A DNA stretch of 64,000 bases from Billgrantia pellis (lineage in GTDB: Bacteria > Pseudomonadota > Gammaproteobacteria > Pseudomonadales > Halomonadaceae), in NCBI RefSeq assembly GCF_008297955.1, contig NZ_VTPY01000003.1, positions 837,647-901,646 of the forward strand, in the 5' to 3' direction. This document shows positions 30,830-41,703 of the stretch, in pieces. The position numbers were made by a program, and so were the translations under genes. The notes under the pieces were generated by a model. It saw only the letters and a list, made by a program, of their open reading frames with translations. It was not told the origin of the DNA and ran no database searches. Position 1 is the stretch's first letter; every line of letters starts with the position of its first letter.

Positions 30830-31225
30830 TCACTCCTCGGCGGCAGCTTCCTCGGCCTCCTCGACGACCGGGCGGTCGACGAGTTCGACGAAGGCCATGG
30901 GAGCGTTGTCGCCGGTGCGGAAGCCGCACTTGAGGATACGGACGTAACCGCCCGGACGCTCGGCGTAGCGCGGACCCAGCTCGTTGAAGAGCTTGCCGAC
31001 CGCTTCCTTGGAGCGGGTGCGGCTGAAAGCCAGACGACGGTTGGCGACGCTGTCCTGCTTGGCCAGGGTGATCAGCGGCTCGATGACGCGACGCAGCTCC
31101 TTGGCCTTGGGCAGGGTTGTCTTGATCACTTCGTGCTCGATCAGCGACACGCTCATGTTCTTGAACATGGCTTGGCGATGCGAGCTGGTACGATTGAGGT
31201 GACGACCACTCTTACGATGACGCAT
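30830..31225 (-). CDS. rplQ: 50S ribosomal protein L17
   Basis: 50S protein near the exit tunnel. 131 residues, [20 protein letters not shown]; the core (VISLIEH-like start of the globular part, then [14 protein letters not shown]) matches the family and the C-terminus is Glu/Ala-rich ([12 protein letters not shown]). Last gene of the alpha operon, 39 bases after rpoA, followed by the shared terminator. Confidence 0.97.
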   Translation of the reverse strand: MRHRKSGRHLNRTSSHRQAMFKNMSVSLIEHEVIKTTLPKAKELRRVIEPLITLAKQDSVANRRLAFSRTRSKEAVGKLFNELGPRYAERPGGYVRILKCGFRTGDNAPMAFVELVDRPVVEEAEEAAAEE

Positions 31226-31264
31226 GGTTGTGATTCCTTACCAAACTGGGACTCGAGTCGACGC

Positions 31265-32263
31265 TCACGCGGAGGCCTTGTCGTCCTTCAGGCTCGCCGG
31301 CGGCCAGTTTTCCAGCCGCATGCCAAGGGAAAGACCACGAGCAGCCAACACGTCCTTGATCTCATTCAGGGACTTCTTGCCGAGGTTCGGCGTCTTCAGC
31401 AGCTCCACTTCAGTGCGCTGGATCAGATCACCGATGTAGTAGATATTCTCGGCCTTCAGGCAGTTGGCACTGCGGACGGTCAACTCGAGATCGTCTACGG
31501 GGCGCAGCAGGATCGGATCGACGTGATCCTCTTCCTCCTCGACCTCCTGTTCCTTGTCGGCTTCCAGATCGACGAACGCGGCCAGCTGCTCCTGCAGGAT
31601 GGTGGCGCTGCGGCGAATGGCTTCCTCGGGATCCAGGGTGCCGTCGGTTTCCAGGTCGATGATCAGCTTGTCGAGGTCGGTCCGCTGCTCGACTCGCGCG
31701 GCGTCGACGGCGTAGGAGACGCGACGCACGGGGCTGAAAGTGGCATCCAGCTGCAGGCGGCCGATGGCGCGAGACTCATCGTCGGCACCGACGCGAGCGT
31801 CTGCCGGCTCGTAGCCGCGACCGCGAGCGATCTTGAGCTGCATCTTGAGCTCGGCGCCCTCGTTGACGTGGGCGATGACGTGATCCGGATTGACGATCTC
31901 GACATCGTGATCGAGGACGATGTCGCCCGCTGTCACCACGGCCGGGCCCTGCTTGTTCAGCGAGAGCACCGCCTCGTCGCGACTGTGCATGCGGATGGCC
32001 ACGTCCTTGAGGTTCAGGAGAATCTCGATGACGTCTTCCTGAACACCCTCGATCGCGCTGTACTCATGCTCGACACCCGAAATCTCGACTTCCACCACGG
32101 CGCAGCCGGGCATGGACGAGAGCAGAATGCGGCGCAGCGCATTGCCCAGGGTGTGGCCAAAGCCACGCTCGAACGGTTCGAGCACGATCTTCGCGTGATG
32201 CGCGCTGATCTCTTCGACCTTGATATCGCGCGGACGGAGAAACTCTGTCACTGAACGCTGCAT
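31265..32263 (-). CDS. rpoA: RNA polymerase alpha subunit
   Basis: 332 residues. The N-terminal dimerisation domain ([20 protein letters not shown]) is followed by an acidic linker (EEEEDHVDP) and the C-terminal domain, which keeps the UP-element and activator determinant [12 protein letters not shown] and the helix [12 protein letters not shown]. It lies between rpsD and rplQ in the alpha operon; the 82-base gap after rpsD is wider than its neighbours'. Confidence 0.98.
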   Translation of the reverse strand: MQRSVTEFLRPRDIKVEEISAHHAKIVLEPFERGFGHTLGNALRRILLSSMPGCAVVEVEISGVEHEYSAIEGVQEDVIEILLNLKDVAIRMHSRDEAVLSLNKQGPAVVTAGDIVLDHDVEIVNPDHVIAHVNEGAELKMQLKIARGRGYEPADARVGADDESRAIGRLQLDATFSPVRRVSYAVDAARVEQRTDLDKLIIDLETDGTLDPEEAIRRSATILQEQLAAFVDLEADKEQEVEEEEDHVDPILLRPVDDLELTVRSANCLKAENIYYIGDLIQRTEVELLKTPNLGKKSLNEIKDVLAARGLSLGMRLENWPPASLKDDKASA

Positions 32264-32345
32264 AACTACACCTTTGAGGCTGCCTAACGGTTACTCGGTA
32301 CTCGACGCCGGCCCCGCAGGACCGGCGCGACGCAGTCAGCGACGC

Positions 32346-32966
32346 TTACTTCGAGTACAGCTCGACGATCAGGTTTTCGTTGATGTCGGCCGACAGGTCG
32401 CCGCGTTCCGGGATAGCCTTGAAGGTGCCTTCCATCTTCTTCGCGTCCACCTCGATCCAGGCCACGTCGCCACGGTTGGCGGCAATGGAGAGCGCATTCT
32501 GGATGCGCGCCTGATTCTTCGCCTTCTCGCGAACGGAAACCACGTCGCCGGGCTTGACCTGATAGGAAGCCACGTTGACGGTACGGCCGTTGACCGCGAT
32601 CGCCTTGTGGCTCACCAGCTGGCGCGCCTCGGAACGTGTGGAGCCGAAGCCCATGCGGTAGACGACGTTGTCCAGTCGGGATTCGAGCAGCTGCAGCAGG
32701 ACTTCGCCGGTGGCGCCGGAGCGACGGGCGGCCTCCTTGTAGTAGCTGCGGAACTGCTTTTCGAGTACGCCGTAGATACGACGCACTTTCTGCTTCTCGC
32801 GAAGCTGCAAGCCGTAGTCGGAAAGACGCTGACGGCGCTGGCCGTGCACACCCGGAATCTGCTCGGATTTGCACTTCTTCTCGAAGGGAGTCACACCGCT
32901 CTTGAGGAAGAGATCGGTGCCTTCACGACGAGACAGTTTGCACTTGGGACCAATGTAACGAGCCAT
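32346..32966 (-). CDS. rpsD: 30S ribosomal protein S4
   Basis: Primary 16S-rRNA-binding assembly protein; in E. coli it is the translational repressor of the alpha operon. 206 residues, same length as E. coli, with [20 protein letters not shown] and the S4 RNA-binding motif ([20 protein letters not shown]). Cysteines at positions 9 and 32 are present but a full zinc knuckle is not. It follows rpsK by 12 bases. Confidence 0.98.
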   Translation of the reverse strand: MARYIGPKCKLSRREGTDLFLKSGVTPFEKKCKSEQIPGVHGQRRQRLSDYGLQLREKQKVRRIYGVLEKQFRSYYKEAARRSGATGEVLLQLLESRLDNVVYRMGFGSTRSEARQLVSHKAIAVNGRTVNVASYQVKPGDVVSVREKAKNQARIQNALSIAANRGDVAWIEVDAKKMEGTFKAIPERGDLSADINENLIVELYSK

Positions 32967-32978
32967 GAATCTGTCTCC

Positions 32979-33365
32979 TTAAACGCGGCGTTTCTTCGGC
33001 GGACGGCAGCCATTGTGGGGAATGGGCGTCGCGTCGGTGATGCTCTGCACGCGGAAGCCGGCGGCGCTCAGCGCGCGCACGGCGGATTCACGGCCCGGAC
33101 CGGGGCCCTTGACCAGCACGTCGACGTTTTTCACACCATACTCGGCTGCAGCGGTCGCTGCACGTTCGCTTGCTACTTGAGCAGCGAACGGGGTGCTCTT
33201 GCGAGAACCACGAAAACCCGAACCACCGGCAGTCGCCCAAGAGAGAGCGTTGCCCTGGCGGTCTGTGATCGTCACGATCGTGTTGTTAAAAGAGGCGTGG
33301 ATGTGCGCAACGGCGTCCACTACCTGCTTTTTAACCTTCTTACGGTTGCTACGCGGGTTAGCCAT
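32979..33365 (-). CDS. rpsK: 30S ribosomal protein S11
   Basis: Platform protein of the 30S subunit that contacts mRNA near the E site. 128 residues, with [19 protein letters not shown] and the conserved end [13 protein letters not shown], including the NG pair that can form isoaspartate in E. coli S11. Second gene of the alpha operon, between rpsM and rpsD. Confidence 0.98.
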   Translation of the reverse strand: MANPRSNRKKVKKQVVDAVAHIHASFNNTIVTITDRQGNALSWATAGGSGFRGSRKSTPFAAQVASERAATAAAEYGVKNVDVLVKGPGPGRESAVRALSAAGFRVQSITDATPIPHNGCRPPKKRRV

Positions 33366-33404
33366 GTTGATGTCTATTCCTGTCTTTACGCCAGAACGTG
33401 CGTG

Positions 33405-33761
33405 TTACTTGCGGATCGGCTTACGCGGGCCCTTACGGGTACGCGCGTTAGTCTTGGTCCGCTGACCACGCAGCGGAAGACTACGACGATGACGCAGACC
33501 ACGATAGCAACCCAGGTCCATGAGACGCTTGATGTTGAGCGTCACATCACGACGTAGGTCACCTTCCACGGTGTACTTGCCGACTTCACTACGCAGGGTA
33601 TCCACCTCCTCGGAGGAGAGGTCCTGGATCTTGGTGGTCGGCGCGATGCCGGCAGCGGCACAGATTTCCTGCGCGCGCGTGCGGCCAATCCCGAAGATAT
33701 AGGTCAGCGAGATCGCCGCATGCTTGTTGTCCGGGATATTGACGCCTGCAATACGGGCCAT
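33405..33761 (-). CDS. rpsM: 30S ribosomal protein S13
   Basis: Head protein of the 30S subunit that forms intersubunit bridges and contacts P-site tRNA with its basic tail. 118 residues from [20 protein letters not shown], ending in the Arg/Lys-rich tail [12 protein letters not shown]. The frame continues upstream of the ATG, but that part is not conserved. It follows rpmJ after a 123-base gap, which could hold alpha-operon control sequences; I recognise none. Confidence 0.97.
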   Translation of the reverse strand: MARIAGVNIPDNKHAAISLTYIFGIGRTRAQEICAAAGIAPTTKIQDLSSEEVDTLRSEVGKYTVEGDLRRDVTLNIKRLMDLGCYRGLRHRRSLPLRGQRTKTNARTRKGPRKPIRK

Positions 33762-33884
33762 CAGCTTTCTCCGAAATTTGAGCGGCTTGCTCGATTGGTC
33801 ACTACAAAAGGCGCAACAGCATACCCCTTTACCCTTCTGGGGGCAAGGGGCATGCCGGCACCGCTTTTTCCACAAGCGCCAGGA

Positions 33885-33998
33885 TCAACCCTGGCGCTGC
33901 TTGTGCCGCGGCTCGATGCAGATGACGCGGACCGCGCCATTGCGCCGAATGATCTTGCAGTTACGGCACATCTTCTTGACGGAAGCTCGAACTTTCAT
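33885..33998 (-). CDS. rpmJ: 50S ribosomal protein L36
   Basis: 37-residue protein, [20 protein letters not shown] to RHKQRQG. The zinc-ribbon ligands Cys11, Cys14, Cys27 and His32 are all present, so this is the zinc-binding (C+) form. It is placed after secY as in E. coli. Confidence 0.96.
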   Translation of the reverse strand: MKVRASVKKMCRNCKIIRRNGAVRVICIEPRHKQRQG

Positions 33999-34050
33999 CG
34001 TTCCTTCTCCAAAATCGGCACGCGGCGCGCCAAACCACCGGCGGCGCGAC

Positions 34051-35382
34051 TCAGCGCATGATGCCGCCGCTGCCATAGCCTTTCAGGTTGGACTTCTTCA
34101 TCACCGACTCGTACTGATGCGACATGAGGTGCGATTGCACCTGGGCCATGAAGTCCATGATGACCACTACCACGATCAGCAGGGAGGTACCGCCGAAAAA
34201 GAACGGCACGTTCCATGCCACGATCAGGAACTGAGGCATCAAGGAGACCGCAGTGATGTACAGGGCACCGAACAGGGTCAGACGCGTCATGACCTTATCG
34301 ATGTAGCGAGCGGTCTGCTCACCAGGACGAATACCCGGCAGGAACGCCCCTGACTTCTTGAGATTGTCAGCGACATCCTTGGGGTTGAAGACCAGCGCTG
34401 TGTAAAAGAAGCAGAAGAATACCACCGCCGCCGCGAAAAGCAAGATGTACAGCGGCTGCCCCGGCCCGAGAGCCTGGGAGGCTCGCTGCAACCACTCCAT
34501 GCCATCGCCGGCGCCGACCCACTGGCCGATGGAGGCGGGGAACAGCAAAATGCTGGAGGCGAAGATCGGCGGAATCACGCCCGCCATGTTCACCTTCAGC
34601 GGCAGGTAGCTGCTCTGCCCGGCATACATCTTGTTGCCCACCTGGCGCCGCGGATAATTCACCGTGATGCGGCGTTGGCCGCGTTCGATGAACACCACGA
34701 AGGCTACGGTCGCGACGCCAAGCACGGTAAGTGCCAGCAGCGGCAGCACGTTCCAAGCCCCTTCATTACGCGCCAGCTCAAAGGCCTGCCCAACGGCACC
34801 CGGCAACCCGGCGACGATACCGGCGAAGATCAGCAGCGAAATGCCGTTACCGATCCCCTTCTCGGTGATCTGCTCACCCAGCCACATCAGGAACACTGCG
34901 CCCGACACGAAGGTGACGATGGCAGTGAAATAGAAACTGAAGTCTGCGGTATAGGTGATGCCCTGGCTGGCCAGACCCACCGACATGCCGGTGGCCTGCA
35001 CCAGGGCCAGCGCCACCGTGCCGTAGCGGGTGTACTGGCTGATCTTGCGGCGGCCGGCCTCGCCCTCCTTCTTCAACTGCTCGAGGTGGGGCGAGACTGC
35101 GGTCAGCAGCTGCATGATGATCGACGCCGAGATGTAGGGCATGATGCCCAGGGCGAAGATGCTCATGCGCTCCAGGGCACCGCCCGAGAACATGTTGAAC
35201 AGTCCCAGGATGGTGCCCTGCTGCTCCCTGAACAAGGCAGCAAGCTGGTCAGGATTGATACCGGGAACGGGGATATGGGCACCGATTCGGTACACCACGA
35301 TGGCGAGGAGCACGAAGCGCAGACGCGCCCACAGTTCACTCAGACCGCTGCCCATCGCCGGCATGTTTCCTGACTTGGCCAT
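34051..35382 (-). CDS. secY: Preprotein translocase subunit SecY
   Basis: Channel-forming subunit of the Sec translocon in the inner membrane, partner of SecE (61 kb region). 443 residues with 10 membrane segments. The plug-side start [12 protein letters not shown] and the loop [22 protein letters not shown] are family hallmarks. Its ATG directly abuts the rplO stop codon, so the two are likely coupled. It is in the spc operon before rpmJ. Confidence 0.98.
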   Translation of the reverse strand: MAKSGNMPAMGSGLSELWARLRFVLLAIVVYRIGAHIPVPGINPDQLAALFREQQGTILGLFNMFSGGALERMSIFALGIMPYISASIIMQLLTAVSPHLEQLKKEGEAGRRKISQYTRYGTVALALVQATGMSVGLASQGITYTADFSFYFTAIVTFVSGAVFLMWLGEQITEKGIGNGISLLIFAGIVAGLPGAVGQAFELARNEGAWNVLPLLALTVLGVATVAFVVFIERGQRRITVNYPRRQVGNKMYAGQSSYLPLKVNMAGVIPPIFASSILLFPASIGQWVGAGDGMEWLQRASQALGPGQPLYILLFAAAVVFFCFFYTALVFNPKDVADNLKKSGAFLPGIRPGEQTARYIDKVMTRLTLFGALYITAVSLMPQFLIVAWNVPFFFGGTSLLIVVVVIMDFMAQVQSHLMSHQYESVMKKSNLKGYGSGGIMR

Positions 35383-35817
35383 TTAGTCCTCTACCTTGCC
35401 ACCGGCGGCTTCGATCGCGGCACGAGCACCCTTGGTGACCTTGAGGCCACGGACGGTGACTGCCTTGTTGACGTCGCCGGAAAGAATGATCTTCGCGTGC
35501 TGGGTGGCATCCTTGAGCACGTTGGCCTGCTTCAGGGTTTCCAGGGTGACTTCGTCACCGCTGACCTTGGCCAGTTCGCTCAGGCGCACCTCTTCGGAGA
35601 CCAGCGACTTCATAGAGGTGAAGCCGAACTTGGGCAGGCGCCGCTGCAGCGGCATCTGTCCGCCCTCGAAACCGGGCTTCACGGAGCCGCCGCTACGCGA
35701 CTTCTGACCCTTGTGGCCACGGCCGCCGGTCTTGCCCAGACCGGAACCGATACCACGGCCGACGCGCTTCTCGGCGTGCTTGGAACCCGGTGCCGGGCTC
35801 AGCGTGTTGAGTTTCAT
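35383..35817 (-). CDS. rplO: 50S ribosomal protein L15
   Basis: Late-assembly 50S protein. 144 residues, the E. coli length, with [20 protein letters not shown] and the Gly/Lys-rich N-terminal arm ([20 protein letters not shown]) that threads into 23S rRNA. It lies between rpmD (3 bases) and secY (0 bases) in the spc operon. Confidence 0.98.
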   Translation of the reverse strand: MKLNTLSPAPGSKHAEKRVGRGIGSGLGKTGGRGHKGQKSRSGGSVKPGFEGGQMPLQRRLPKFGFTSMKSLVSEEVRLSELAKVSGDEVTLETLKQANVLKDATQHAKIILSGDVNKAVTVRGLKVTKGARAAIEAAGGKVED

Positions 35818-35820
35818 GGA

Positions 35821-36003
35821 TTACTCTCCCTCTACCCGCACAAGGTAGTTGACCTTGTGGATCATGCCGCGCACGGCAGGGGTGTCTTCCAGTTCGACCG
35901 TATGACCGATGCGGCGCAGCCCCAGGCCCTTCATGGTGGCCTTGTGCTTGGGCAGTGTGCCGATGGTGCTACGGATCTGGGTAACCTTGAGTGTGGCTGC
36001 CAT
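35821..36003 (-). CDS. rpmD: 50S ribosomal protein L30
   Basis: 60-residue protein, [20 protein letters not shown] to YLVRVEGE. The short start at 36003 fits the usual 58-61-residue family; the upstream in-frame extension overlaps rpsE and is not conserved. It is 5 bases after rpsE. Confidence 0.97.
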   Translation of the reverse strand: MAATLKVTQIRSTIGTLPKHKATMKGLGLRRIGHTVELEDTPAVRGMIHKVNYLVRVEGE

Positions 36004-36008
36004 GGTAC

Positions 36009-36509
36009 TTACCCCGTGATCGCTTCGACGGACAGGCCGCGCTTGGCGGCGATGTCTTCCGGCGACTGCATGGACGCGAGACCATTGACGGTTGCACGCA
36101 CCACGTTGACCGGATTGGTGGAGCCGTAGCACTTGGCCAGGACGTCATGGACGCCGGCCAATTCGAGCACGGAGCGCATGGCGCCACCGGCGATGATCCC
36201 GGTACCTTCGGAGGCCGGCTGCATGTACACCTTGGAGGCGCCGTGACGGGCCTTGACCGGGTACTGCAGGGTGTTGCCCTTGAGGCTCACCTTGATCATG
36301 TTGCGGCGCGCCTGGTCCATGGCCTTCTGGATCGCGACCGGCACTTCACGCGCCTTGCCGCGGCCGAAGCCGACACGACCATTGCCGTCACCCACGACGG
36401 TCAGTGCGGTGAAACCGAAGATTCGGCCACCCTTGACCACCTTGGCGACGCGGTTGACCTGCACGAGCTTTTCCTGCAGATCGCCGGTGTTCTGTTCGTT
36501 CTTCGCCAT
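36009..36509 (-). CDS. rpsE: 30S ribosomal protein S5
   Basis: Decoding-fidelity protein of the 30S subunit. 166 residues (E. coli 167), with [20 protein letters not shown] and [14 protein letters not shown]. The loop where spectinomycin-resistance changes arise (VKGGRIF) appears wild type. It is in the spc operon between rplR and rpmD. Confidence 0.98.
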   Translation of the reverse strand: MAKNEQNTGDLQEKLVQVNRVAKVVKGGRIFGFTALTVVGDGNGRVGFGRGKAREVPVAIQKAMDQARRNMIKVSLKGNTLQYPVKARHGASKVYMQPASEGTGIIAGGAMRSVLELAGVHDVLAKCYGSTNPVNVVRATVNGLASMQSPEDIAAKRGLSVEAITG

Positions 36510-36520
36510 CGTAAAACCCT

Positions 36521-36871
36521 TTAGAATTCCAGGCCGCCTTCACGTGCGGCGTCGGCCAGGGCCTTCACGCGGCCGTGGTACTTGTAACCGGCACGATCGA
36601 AGGCCACCTGGGTGATGCCTGCCTGCTTGGCACGTTCGGCAATCAGCGCACCCACCTTGGCGGCAGCGTCGGCATTGCCGGTCGCCCCCTCGCGCAGGTC
36701 CTTGTCCAGCGTGGAAGCGCTGGCCAGCACCTTGCCACCATCCGGCGAGATGATCTGCGCGTAGATGTGGCGCGGGGTACGGTTGACGCACAGGCGATAC
36801 ACGCCCAGCTCGCGCATTTTGGCACGAGCGCGGCGGGCACGACGGAGACGAGATTCTTTCTTCGCGTTCAT
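36521..36871 (-). CDS. rplR: 50S ribosomal protein L18
   Basis: 5S-rRNA-binding protein of the central protuberance, acting with L5 and L25. 116 residues with a basic start ([20 protein letters not shown]) and the end [20 protein letters not shown] typical of L18. It is 9 bases after rplF and 11 before rpsE. Confidence 0.98.
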   Translation of the reverse strand: MNAKKESRLRRARRARAKMRELGVYRLCVNRTPRHIYAQIISPDGGKVLASASTLDKDLREGATGNADAAAKVGALIAERAKQAGITQVAFDRAGYKYHGRVKALADAAREGGLEF

Positions 36872-36880
36872 AACCCTGCC

Positions 36881-37411
36881 TTACTTCTTCTTGGCTTCTT
36901 TACGACGCACCTGCTCGTCGGCGTACCGCACACCCTTGCCCTTGTAGGGCTCGGGCGGACGGAAGGCGCGAACCTCGGCGGCGACCTGGCCCAGCTTCTG
37001 CTTGTCCGCGCTCTTCAGCACGATGACGGTGTTCTTCGGCGTTTCCGCAGAGACACCCTCGGGCAAGGAGTACTCGACCGGGTGGGAGAAGCCCAGTGAC
37101 AGATTCAGCGTCTGGCCACTAGCCTGGGCACGATAGCCGACGCCAACGATTTCGAGGGTTTTGGTGAAACCCTCGGAGACGCCGGTGACCAGGTTCTGGA
37201 CCAGAGCACGTGTGGTACCGACCATCGCCCAGGACTTGGCCGTTTCGCTCGGATTGAAGGTCAGCTGACCCTCTTCCTGACCGATGGCCACGTCCGGATG
37301 GACGGTCATGGATAGCGTGCCCTGGCTGCCCTTGGCGGTCAGCTGGTCGCCGTCGAGCTTGATGTCGACGCCGGCGGGCACTTTAACCGGATATTTGGCT
37401 ACGCGGGACAT
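36881..37411 (-). CDS. rplF: 50S ribosomal protein L6
   Basis: 23S-rRNA-binding protein near the factor-binding site. 176 residues (E. coli 177), made of two repeated alpha/beta domains; [20 protein letters not shown] opens the first and the conserved [14 protein letters not shown] closes the second. Spc operon, 9 bases after rpsH. Confidence 0.98.
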   Translation of the reverse strand: MSRVAKYPVKVPAGVDIKLDGDQLTAKGSQGTLSMTVHPDVAIGQEEGQLTFNPSETAKSWAMVGTTRALVQNLVTGVSEGFTKTLEIVGVGYRAQASGQTLNLSLGFSHPVEYSLPEGVSAETPKNTVIVLKSADKQKLGQVAAEVRAFRPPEPYKGKGVRYADEQVRRKEAKKK

Positions 37412-37420
37412 TCCAGACTC

Positions 37421-37813
37421 CTAGAATACGGTGCAGATGACTTCACCACCGACGCCCGCCTGGCGAGCGGCACGGTCGGTCATCACGCCCTGGGAGGTGG
37501 TGACGATCGCGACACCCAGGCCGTCTGCCACCTTGGGCAGCGCATCCTTACCCTTGTACTGGCGCAGGGACGGCTTGGAAACCCGCTGCAGATGCTCGAT
37601 GACCGGCTTGCCCTCGAAGTACTTAAGGGTCACGGTCAGCTCGGGCTTGGTGCCTTCGGCCACTGAGAAGTCGGCAATATAGCCTTCTTCCTTGAGTACG
37701 CGGGCCACCTCGACCTTGAGCGTGGAGGACGGCATGGTGACCGTCTCCTTGGTGGCCATCTGCGCATTGCGGATACGGGTGAACATATCCGCCAGAGTGT
37801 CTTGCATGCTCAT
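37421..37813 (-). CDS. rpsH: 30S ribosomal protein S8
   Basis: Primary 16S-rRNA-binding protein and, in E. coli, translational repressor of the spc operon through a site near the L5 start. 130 residues, [20 protein letters not shown] to [19 protein letters not shown], with the RNA-binding [12 protein letters not shown]. It lies 32 bases after rpsN. Confidence 0.98.
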   Translation of the reverse strand: MSMQDTLADMFTRIRNAQMATKETVTMPSSTLKVEVARVLKEEGYIADFSVAEGTKPELTVTLKYFEGKPVIEHLQRVSKPSLRQYKGKDALPKVADGLGVAIVTTSQGVMTDRAARQAGVGGEVICTVF

Positions 37814-37845
37814 TTACATTGCGCTCCTGATGTTTCCGTGGCGGC

Positions 37846-38151
37846 TTACCAGCTGGACTTCTTCAGCCCAGGGACTTCGCCACGCATGGCGGCTTCACGC
37901 AGCATGTTCCGGGCAAGCCCGAACTTGTTGTAGTAGCCGTGCGGGCGACCGGTGATGCGGCAGCGGTTGCGCTGGCGCACCGGACTGGAGTCGCGCGGCA
38001 GCTGCTGCAGTTTCAGCGTCGCCTCGAAGCGCTCTTCGTCGGAAGTGTTCACGTCCTGGATGATCGCCTTGAGCTCGGCGCGGCGGGCCGCATACTTCTC
38101 GACCAGCTTGGTGCGCTTGAGCTCACGCTCTACCATGCTCTTCTTTGCCAT
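37846..38151 (-). CDS. rpsN: 30S ribosomal protein S14 (zinc-free long form)
   Basis: 101 residues as in E. coli, [20 protein letters not shown] to [12 protein letters not shown]. It is the long C-minus type: the CxxC zinc pairs of the short form are absent. Spc operon, between rplE and rpsH. Confidence 0.98.
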   Translation of the reverse strand: MAKKSMVERELKRTKLVEKYAARRAELKAIIQDVNTSDEERFEATLKLQQLPRDSSPVRQRNRCRITGRPHGYYNKFGLARNMLREAAMRGEVPGLKKSSW

Positions 38152-38161
38152 GATCCCACCC

Positions 38162-38701
38162 TTATTTCTTGAACGGGAAGTTCAGCGCGCTCAGCAGCGC
38201 ACGACCTTCCTCGTCGGTGTTGGCGGTAGTGGTGATGGTGACATCCAGACCCCGAATCCGGTCGATCTTATCATATTCGATCTCCGGAAAGATGATCTGC
38301 TCACGCACCCCCATCGAGTAGTTGCCGCGACCGTCGAAGGACTTCGGGTTGAGACCACGGAAGTCACGTACGCGGGGAATCGCGATATTGACCAGACGAT
38401 CGAGGAACTCCCACATGCGCTCACGCCGCAGGGTCACCTTGATGCCGATCGGCCAACCTTCGCGCACCTTGAAGCCCGCGATGGACTTTCGTGCCTTGGT
38501 CACCATTGGCTTCTGACCGGAGAGTTTCTCCAGGTCGCCGATGGCATTCTCGATCAGCTTCTTGTCGCTGGTCGCGTCGCCGATGCCCATGTTCAGGGTC
38601 ACCTTGGTGATCCGCGGCACCTGCATCACGTTGGCGTAGCTAAACTGCTCTTTGAGCTGAGCCACCACCTCGTTCTGATAACGTTCTTTCAAGTTCGCCA
38701 T
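38162..38701 (-). CDS. rplE: 50S ribosomal protein L5
   Basis: 5S-rRNA-binding protein that contacts P-site tRNA. 179 residues, identical in length to E. coli, with [20 protein letters not shown] and the [20 protein letters not shown] segment. It is 18 bases after rplX in the spc operon; in E. coli the S8 repressor binds near this start, and I did not verify the RNA fold. Confidence 0.98.
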   Translation of the reverse strand: MANLKERYQNEVVAQLKEQFSYANVMQVPRITKVTLNMGIGDATSDKKLIENAIGDLEKLSGQKPMVTKARKSIAGFKVREGWPIGIKVTLRRERMWEFLDRLVNIAIPRVRDFRGLNPKSFDGRGNYSMGVREQIIFPEIEYDKIDRIRGLDVTITTTANTDEEGRALLSALNFPFKK

Positions 38702-38719
38702 TTTGCTACCCGACTCGCG

Positions 38720-39037
38720 TTAGGCGTCGATCTGCGTCTGCGTCGACTTGTAGATACGTACCTTGGTACCGTCTTCCTTAACCTGGAAGCCGACGCGATC
38801 CGCCTTACCGGTCTCCGAGTTGAAGATCGCCACGTTGGACGCGTGAATCGGAGCCTCGCGCTCGACGATACCGCCCTGATTGCCCGCCATGGGGTTGGGC
38901 TTGGTGTGACGCTTGATCATGTTCACACCGGACACGACGAAGCGGTCGTCCTTGAGGACGCGCTTCACTGTGCCGCGCTTGCCCTTGTCCTTGCCGGCGA
39001 TGACGATCACTTCATCGTCACGTTTGATCTTTTGCAT
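38720..39037 (-). CDS. rplX: 50S ribosomal protein L24
   Basis: Assembly-initiating 50S protein with an SH3-like KOW motif ([20 protein letters not shown]). 105 residues, one more than E. coli. It lies 14 bases after rplN, second gene of the spc operon. Confidence 0.98.
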   Translation of the reverse strand: MQKIKRDDEVIVIAGKDKGKRGTVKRVLKDDRFVVSGVNMIKRHTKPNPMAGNQGGIVEREAPIHASNVAIFNSETGKADRVGFQVKEDGTKVRIYKSTQTQIDA

Positions 39038-39051
39038 ATCCGCCTCGCTCC

Positions 39052-39423
39052 TTACAGCACTTCGGGCGCCAGGGAAATGATCTTCATGAACTTCTCGTTG
39101 CGAAGCTCACGCGTCACCGGCCCGAAGATACGGGTTCCGATCGGCTGTTCGTTGGTATTGTTCAACAGAACGGCCGCATTTCCATCGAAGCGGATCAGCG
39201 AACCGTCGGGACGACGGACGCCGCTCTTGGTGCGGACGACCACCGCCTTGAGGACCTGGCCTTTCTTGACCTTGCCCCGCGGGATGGCTTCCTTCACCGT
39301 TACCTTGATGATGTCACCGACGCGAGCGTAGCGACGGTGGGAACCGCCCAGCACCTTGATGCACTGCACCCGGCGCGCTCCGCTGTTGTCGGCGACATCC
39401 AGCATTGTCTGAGTCTGAATCAT
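39052..39423 (-). CDS. rplN: 50S ribosomal protein L14
   Basis: Intersubunit-bridge protein and site of RsfS binding. 123 residues, [20 protein letters not shown], collinear with E. coli L14 to the end [14 protein letters not shown]. First gene of the spc operon by E. coli convention; the 39-base gap to rpsQ holds no obvious promoter, so it is likely transcribed from S10. Confidence 0.98.
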   Translation of the reverse strand: MIQTQTMLDVADNSGARRVQCIKVLGGSHRRYARVGDIIKVTVKEAIPRGKVKKGQVLKAVVVRTKSGVRRPDGSLIRFDGNAAVLLNNTNEQPIGTRIFGPVTRELRNEKFMKIISLAPEVL

Positions 39424-39462
39424 CGGTTTTCTCCAAACCTAATCTGACTGCTCTCGCCGAGC

Positions 39463-39723
39463 TTAGCCCTTGGCCTGCTCGATCACCTCGACCAGGGTCC
39501 AGGCTTTCTTTCTGGACAGCGGGCGGGACTCCTGAATGGAGACCGTGTCGCCAATCTTCGCCTGGTTCGCCTCATCATGGGCGTGCAGCTTGGTGGAGCG
39601 CTTCACGTACTTGCCGTAGATCGGATGGCGCTCGCGGCGCTCGATCATCACGACGATGGATTTCTCCATCTTGTCGCTCACCACCTTGCCGGTGAGCGTA
39701 CGGGCTTTTTTCTCTTCGGCCAT
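39463..39723 (-). CDS. rpsQ: 30S ribosomal protein S17
   Basis: Primary 16S-rRNA-binding protein. 86 residues from [20 protein letters not shown]. The ATG at 39723 follows the rpmC stop by one base with AGGTGA just upstream; a GTG nine bases earlier is less likely. Last gene of the S10 operon. Confidence 0.96.
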   Translation of the reverse strand: MAEEKKARTLTGKVVSDKMEKSIVVMIERRERHPIYGKYVKRSTKLHAHDEANQAKIGDTVSIQESRPLSRKKAWTLVEVIEQAKG

Positions 39724-39724
39724 C

Positions 39725-39916
39725 TCAGTCACCTGCCTTCTCGTTGAGCACAGTCTTCACCCGGGCGATATCCCGACGAACCTGCTTGAGCAGATGAGTC
39801 TGGCTGAGCTGGCCGGTGGCCTTCTGCATGCGCAGGTTGAACTGCTCGCGGAGGAGTTCGAAGAGCTGCTCCTGGAGCTGCTCGACTGACTTTTCACGAA
39901 TTTCCTGGGCTTTCAT
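39725..39916 (-). CDS. rpmC: 50S ribosomal protein L29
   Basis: 63 residues as in E. coli, [20 protein letters not shown], a two-helix protein at the tunnel exit near the SRP and trigger factor site. The ATG shares its A with the rplP stop codon (TGATG), showing translational coupling. Confidence 0.97.
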   Translation of the reverse strand: MKAQEIREKSVEQLQEQLFELLREQFNLRMQKATGQLSQTHLLKQVRRDIARVKTVLNEKAGD

Positions 39917-40329
39917 CACATCACCGTCCGTTTCACAAAGGTGGTGGATACGGGCATCTTCTGGGCGGCGAGAGAGAAGGCCTCGCGGGCCAGCTCTTCG
40001 GACACACCTTCGATCTCGTACAGGACCCGGCCCGGCTGGATCTGTGCAACCCAGTACTCGACGGAGCCCTTGCCCTTACCCATACGGACTTCGAGCGGCT
40101 TCTTGGAAATCGGCTTGTCGGGGAAAACGCGGATCCAGATCTTGCCACCACGCTTGACGTGACGGGTGATCGCGCGGCGGCCGGCCTCGATCTGGCGCGC
40201 CGTGATGCGGCCGCGACCGGTGGCTTTCAGGCCGTATTCCCCGAAGCTGATCTTGCTTCCGCGATGCGCCAGGCCACGGTTGCGGCCCTTCATCATCTTG
40301 CGGAACTTCATACGCTTGGGCTGTAACAT
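39916..40329 (-). CDS. rplP: 50S ribosomal protein L16
   Basis: A-site tRNA-contacting 50S protein. 137 residues, [20 protein letters not shown]; the Arg hydroxylated by YcfD in E. coli lies in the region [20 protein letters not shown]. It ends overlapping rpmC and is 15 bases after rpsC. Confidence 0.98.
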   Translation of the reverse strand: MLQPKRMKFRKMMKGRNRGLAHRGSKISFGEYGLKATGRGRITARQIEAGRRAITRHVKRGGKIWIRVFPDKPISKKPLEVRMGKGKGSVEYWVAQIQPGRVLYEIEGVSEELAREAFSLAAQKMPVSTTFVKRTVM

Positions 40330-40344
40330 CGACTCGCTCTCCCC

Positions 40345-41043
40345 TTACCTGGAACCTTTCTTCTTGGAGGGCGCTGCCTGCGGCTGTTTGGCCTTGGCGC
40401 GAACCTCTTCGATGCCCCCGAGGATTTCACCCTTGAAGACCCACACCTTGACACCGATGATGCCGTAGGTGGTTTTCGCTTCGTAGGTGGCGTAGTCGAT
40501 GTCCGCACGCAGCGTGTGCAGCGGCACGCGACCTTCCCGGTACCATTCGGTGCGGGCGATTTCCGCGCCGCCGAGGCGACCGGAGAGCTGCACCTTGATG
40601 CCGCCGGCGCCGAGACGCATGGCGTTCTGCACCGCGCGCTTCATGGCGCGACGAAACATGACACGGCGCTCGAGCTGTCCGGCGATGTTCTGCGCGACGA
40701 GCTTGGCGTCAAGTTCCGGCTTGCGGACCTCTTCGATGTTGACGTGCACGGGCACGCCCATCATTGCGGTGACCTCGCGGCGCAGACGATCGACGTCCTC
40801 GCCCTTCTTGCCAATCACGATGCCCGGACGGGCGGTGTGAATGGTAATGCGGGCGTTGTTCGCCGGACGCTCGATGGTGATGCGGCTCACGGACGCATTC
40901 TTCAGGCGCTCCTCGAGGAAGCGACGCACTTCGAGGTCGTTGTTCAGCTTGTCGGCATAAGCATCGCCCTCGGCGTACCACACCGAGGAGTGGTCCTTGA
41001 CGATACCCAGCCGAATACCTGTCGGATTGACTTTCTGACCCAT
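40345..41043 (-). CDS. rpsC: 30S ribosomal protein S3
   Basis: mRNA-entry protein of the 30S head with helicase function. 232 residues, [20 protein letters not shown], with the KH motif ([20 protein letters not shown]) and a basic tail ending PSKKKGSR. S10 operon between rplV and rplP. Confidence 0.98.
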   Translation of the reverse strand: MGQKVNPTGIRLGIVKDHSSVWYAEGDAYADKLNNDLEVRRFLEERLKNASVSRITIERPANNARITIHTARPGIVIGKKGEDVDRLRREVTAMMGVPVHVNIEEVRKPELDAKLVAQNIAGQLERRVMFRRAMKRAVQNAMRLGAGGIKVQLSGRLGGAEIARTEWYREGRVPLHTLRADIDYATYEAKTTYGIIGVKVWVFKGEILGGIEEVRAKAKQPQAAPSKKKGSR

Positions 41044-41054
41044 CTGGTCGACTC

Positions 41055-41387
41055 CTACTTCTCGGCTACCTTGACGGTGATGTGGCAGGTGCGCTTCAGG
41101 ATGCGATCCGCACGGCCCTTGGCGCGCGGACGGATGCGCTTGAGCGTCATGCCCTCATCGACGCAGATGGTCGAGACACGCAGCTCGTCGATATCCATGC
41201 CGTTGTTTTCTTCCGCGTTCGCGATGGCGGACTGCAGCACTTTCTTGACCAGCTTGGCAGCCTTCTTCGGCGAGAAGGTCAGCAGGTCGAGCGCCTCGGC
41301 GACCGGCTTACCGCGCACCTGGTCAGCCACCAAACGGGCCTTCTGGGCGGATAAACGAGCGCCACGCAGCTTAGCTGTGACTTCCAT
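41055..41387 (-). CDS. rplV: 50S ribosomal protein L22
   Basis: Tunnel-wall protein. 110 residues like E. coli, with the beta-hairpin end [20 protein letters not shown] intact, the region where macrolide-resistance deletions occur in other species. It lies 18 bases after rpsS. Confidence 0.98.
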   Translation of the reverse strand: MEVTAKLRGARLSAQKARLVADQVRGKPVAEALDLLTFSPKKAAKLVKKVLQSAIANAEENNGMDIDELRVSTICVDEGMTLKRIRPRAKGRADRILKRTCHITVKVAEK

Positions 41388-41405
41388 CTCTCAATCCTCT
41401 CTGGC

Positions 41406-41681
41406 TTACCGTTTGGCTTTCTTGTCCGCCGCATGTCCGCGATAGGTGCGGGTGGCAGCGAATTCGCCCAGCTTGTGGCCAACCATTTCCTCGGAGACGT
41501 GCACCGGGACGTGTTGGCGACCGTTATGGACTGCAATGGTGAGCCCGACCATGTTCGGCAGGATCATGGAACGACGCGACCAGGTCTTGATCGGTTTGCG
41601 GTCGTTCTTCTCCACTGCAGCCTCAACCTTCTTCAGCAGATGAAGGTCAATGAAGGGACCTTTCTTCAGTGAACGTGGCAC
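41406..41681 (-). CDS. rpsS: 30S ribosomal protein S19
   Basis: 30S head protein paired with S13. 91 residues (E. coli 92), [20 protein letters not shown], with the conserved [21 protein letters not shown]10 operon, 22 bases after rplB. Confidence 0.98.
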   Translation of the reverse strand: MPRSLKKGPFIDLHLLKKVEAAVEKNDRKPIKTWSRRSMILPNMVGLTIAVHNGRQHVPVHVSEEMVGHKLGEFAATRTYRGHAADKKAKR

Positions 41682-41703
41682 AGCCGTTACCCCTTAATGT
41701 CTG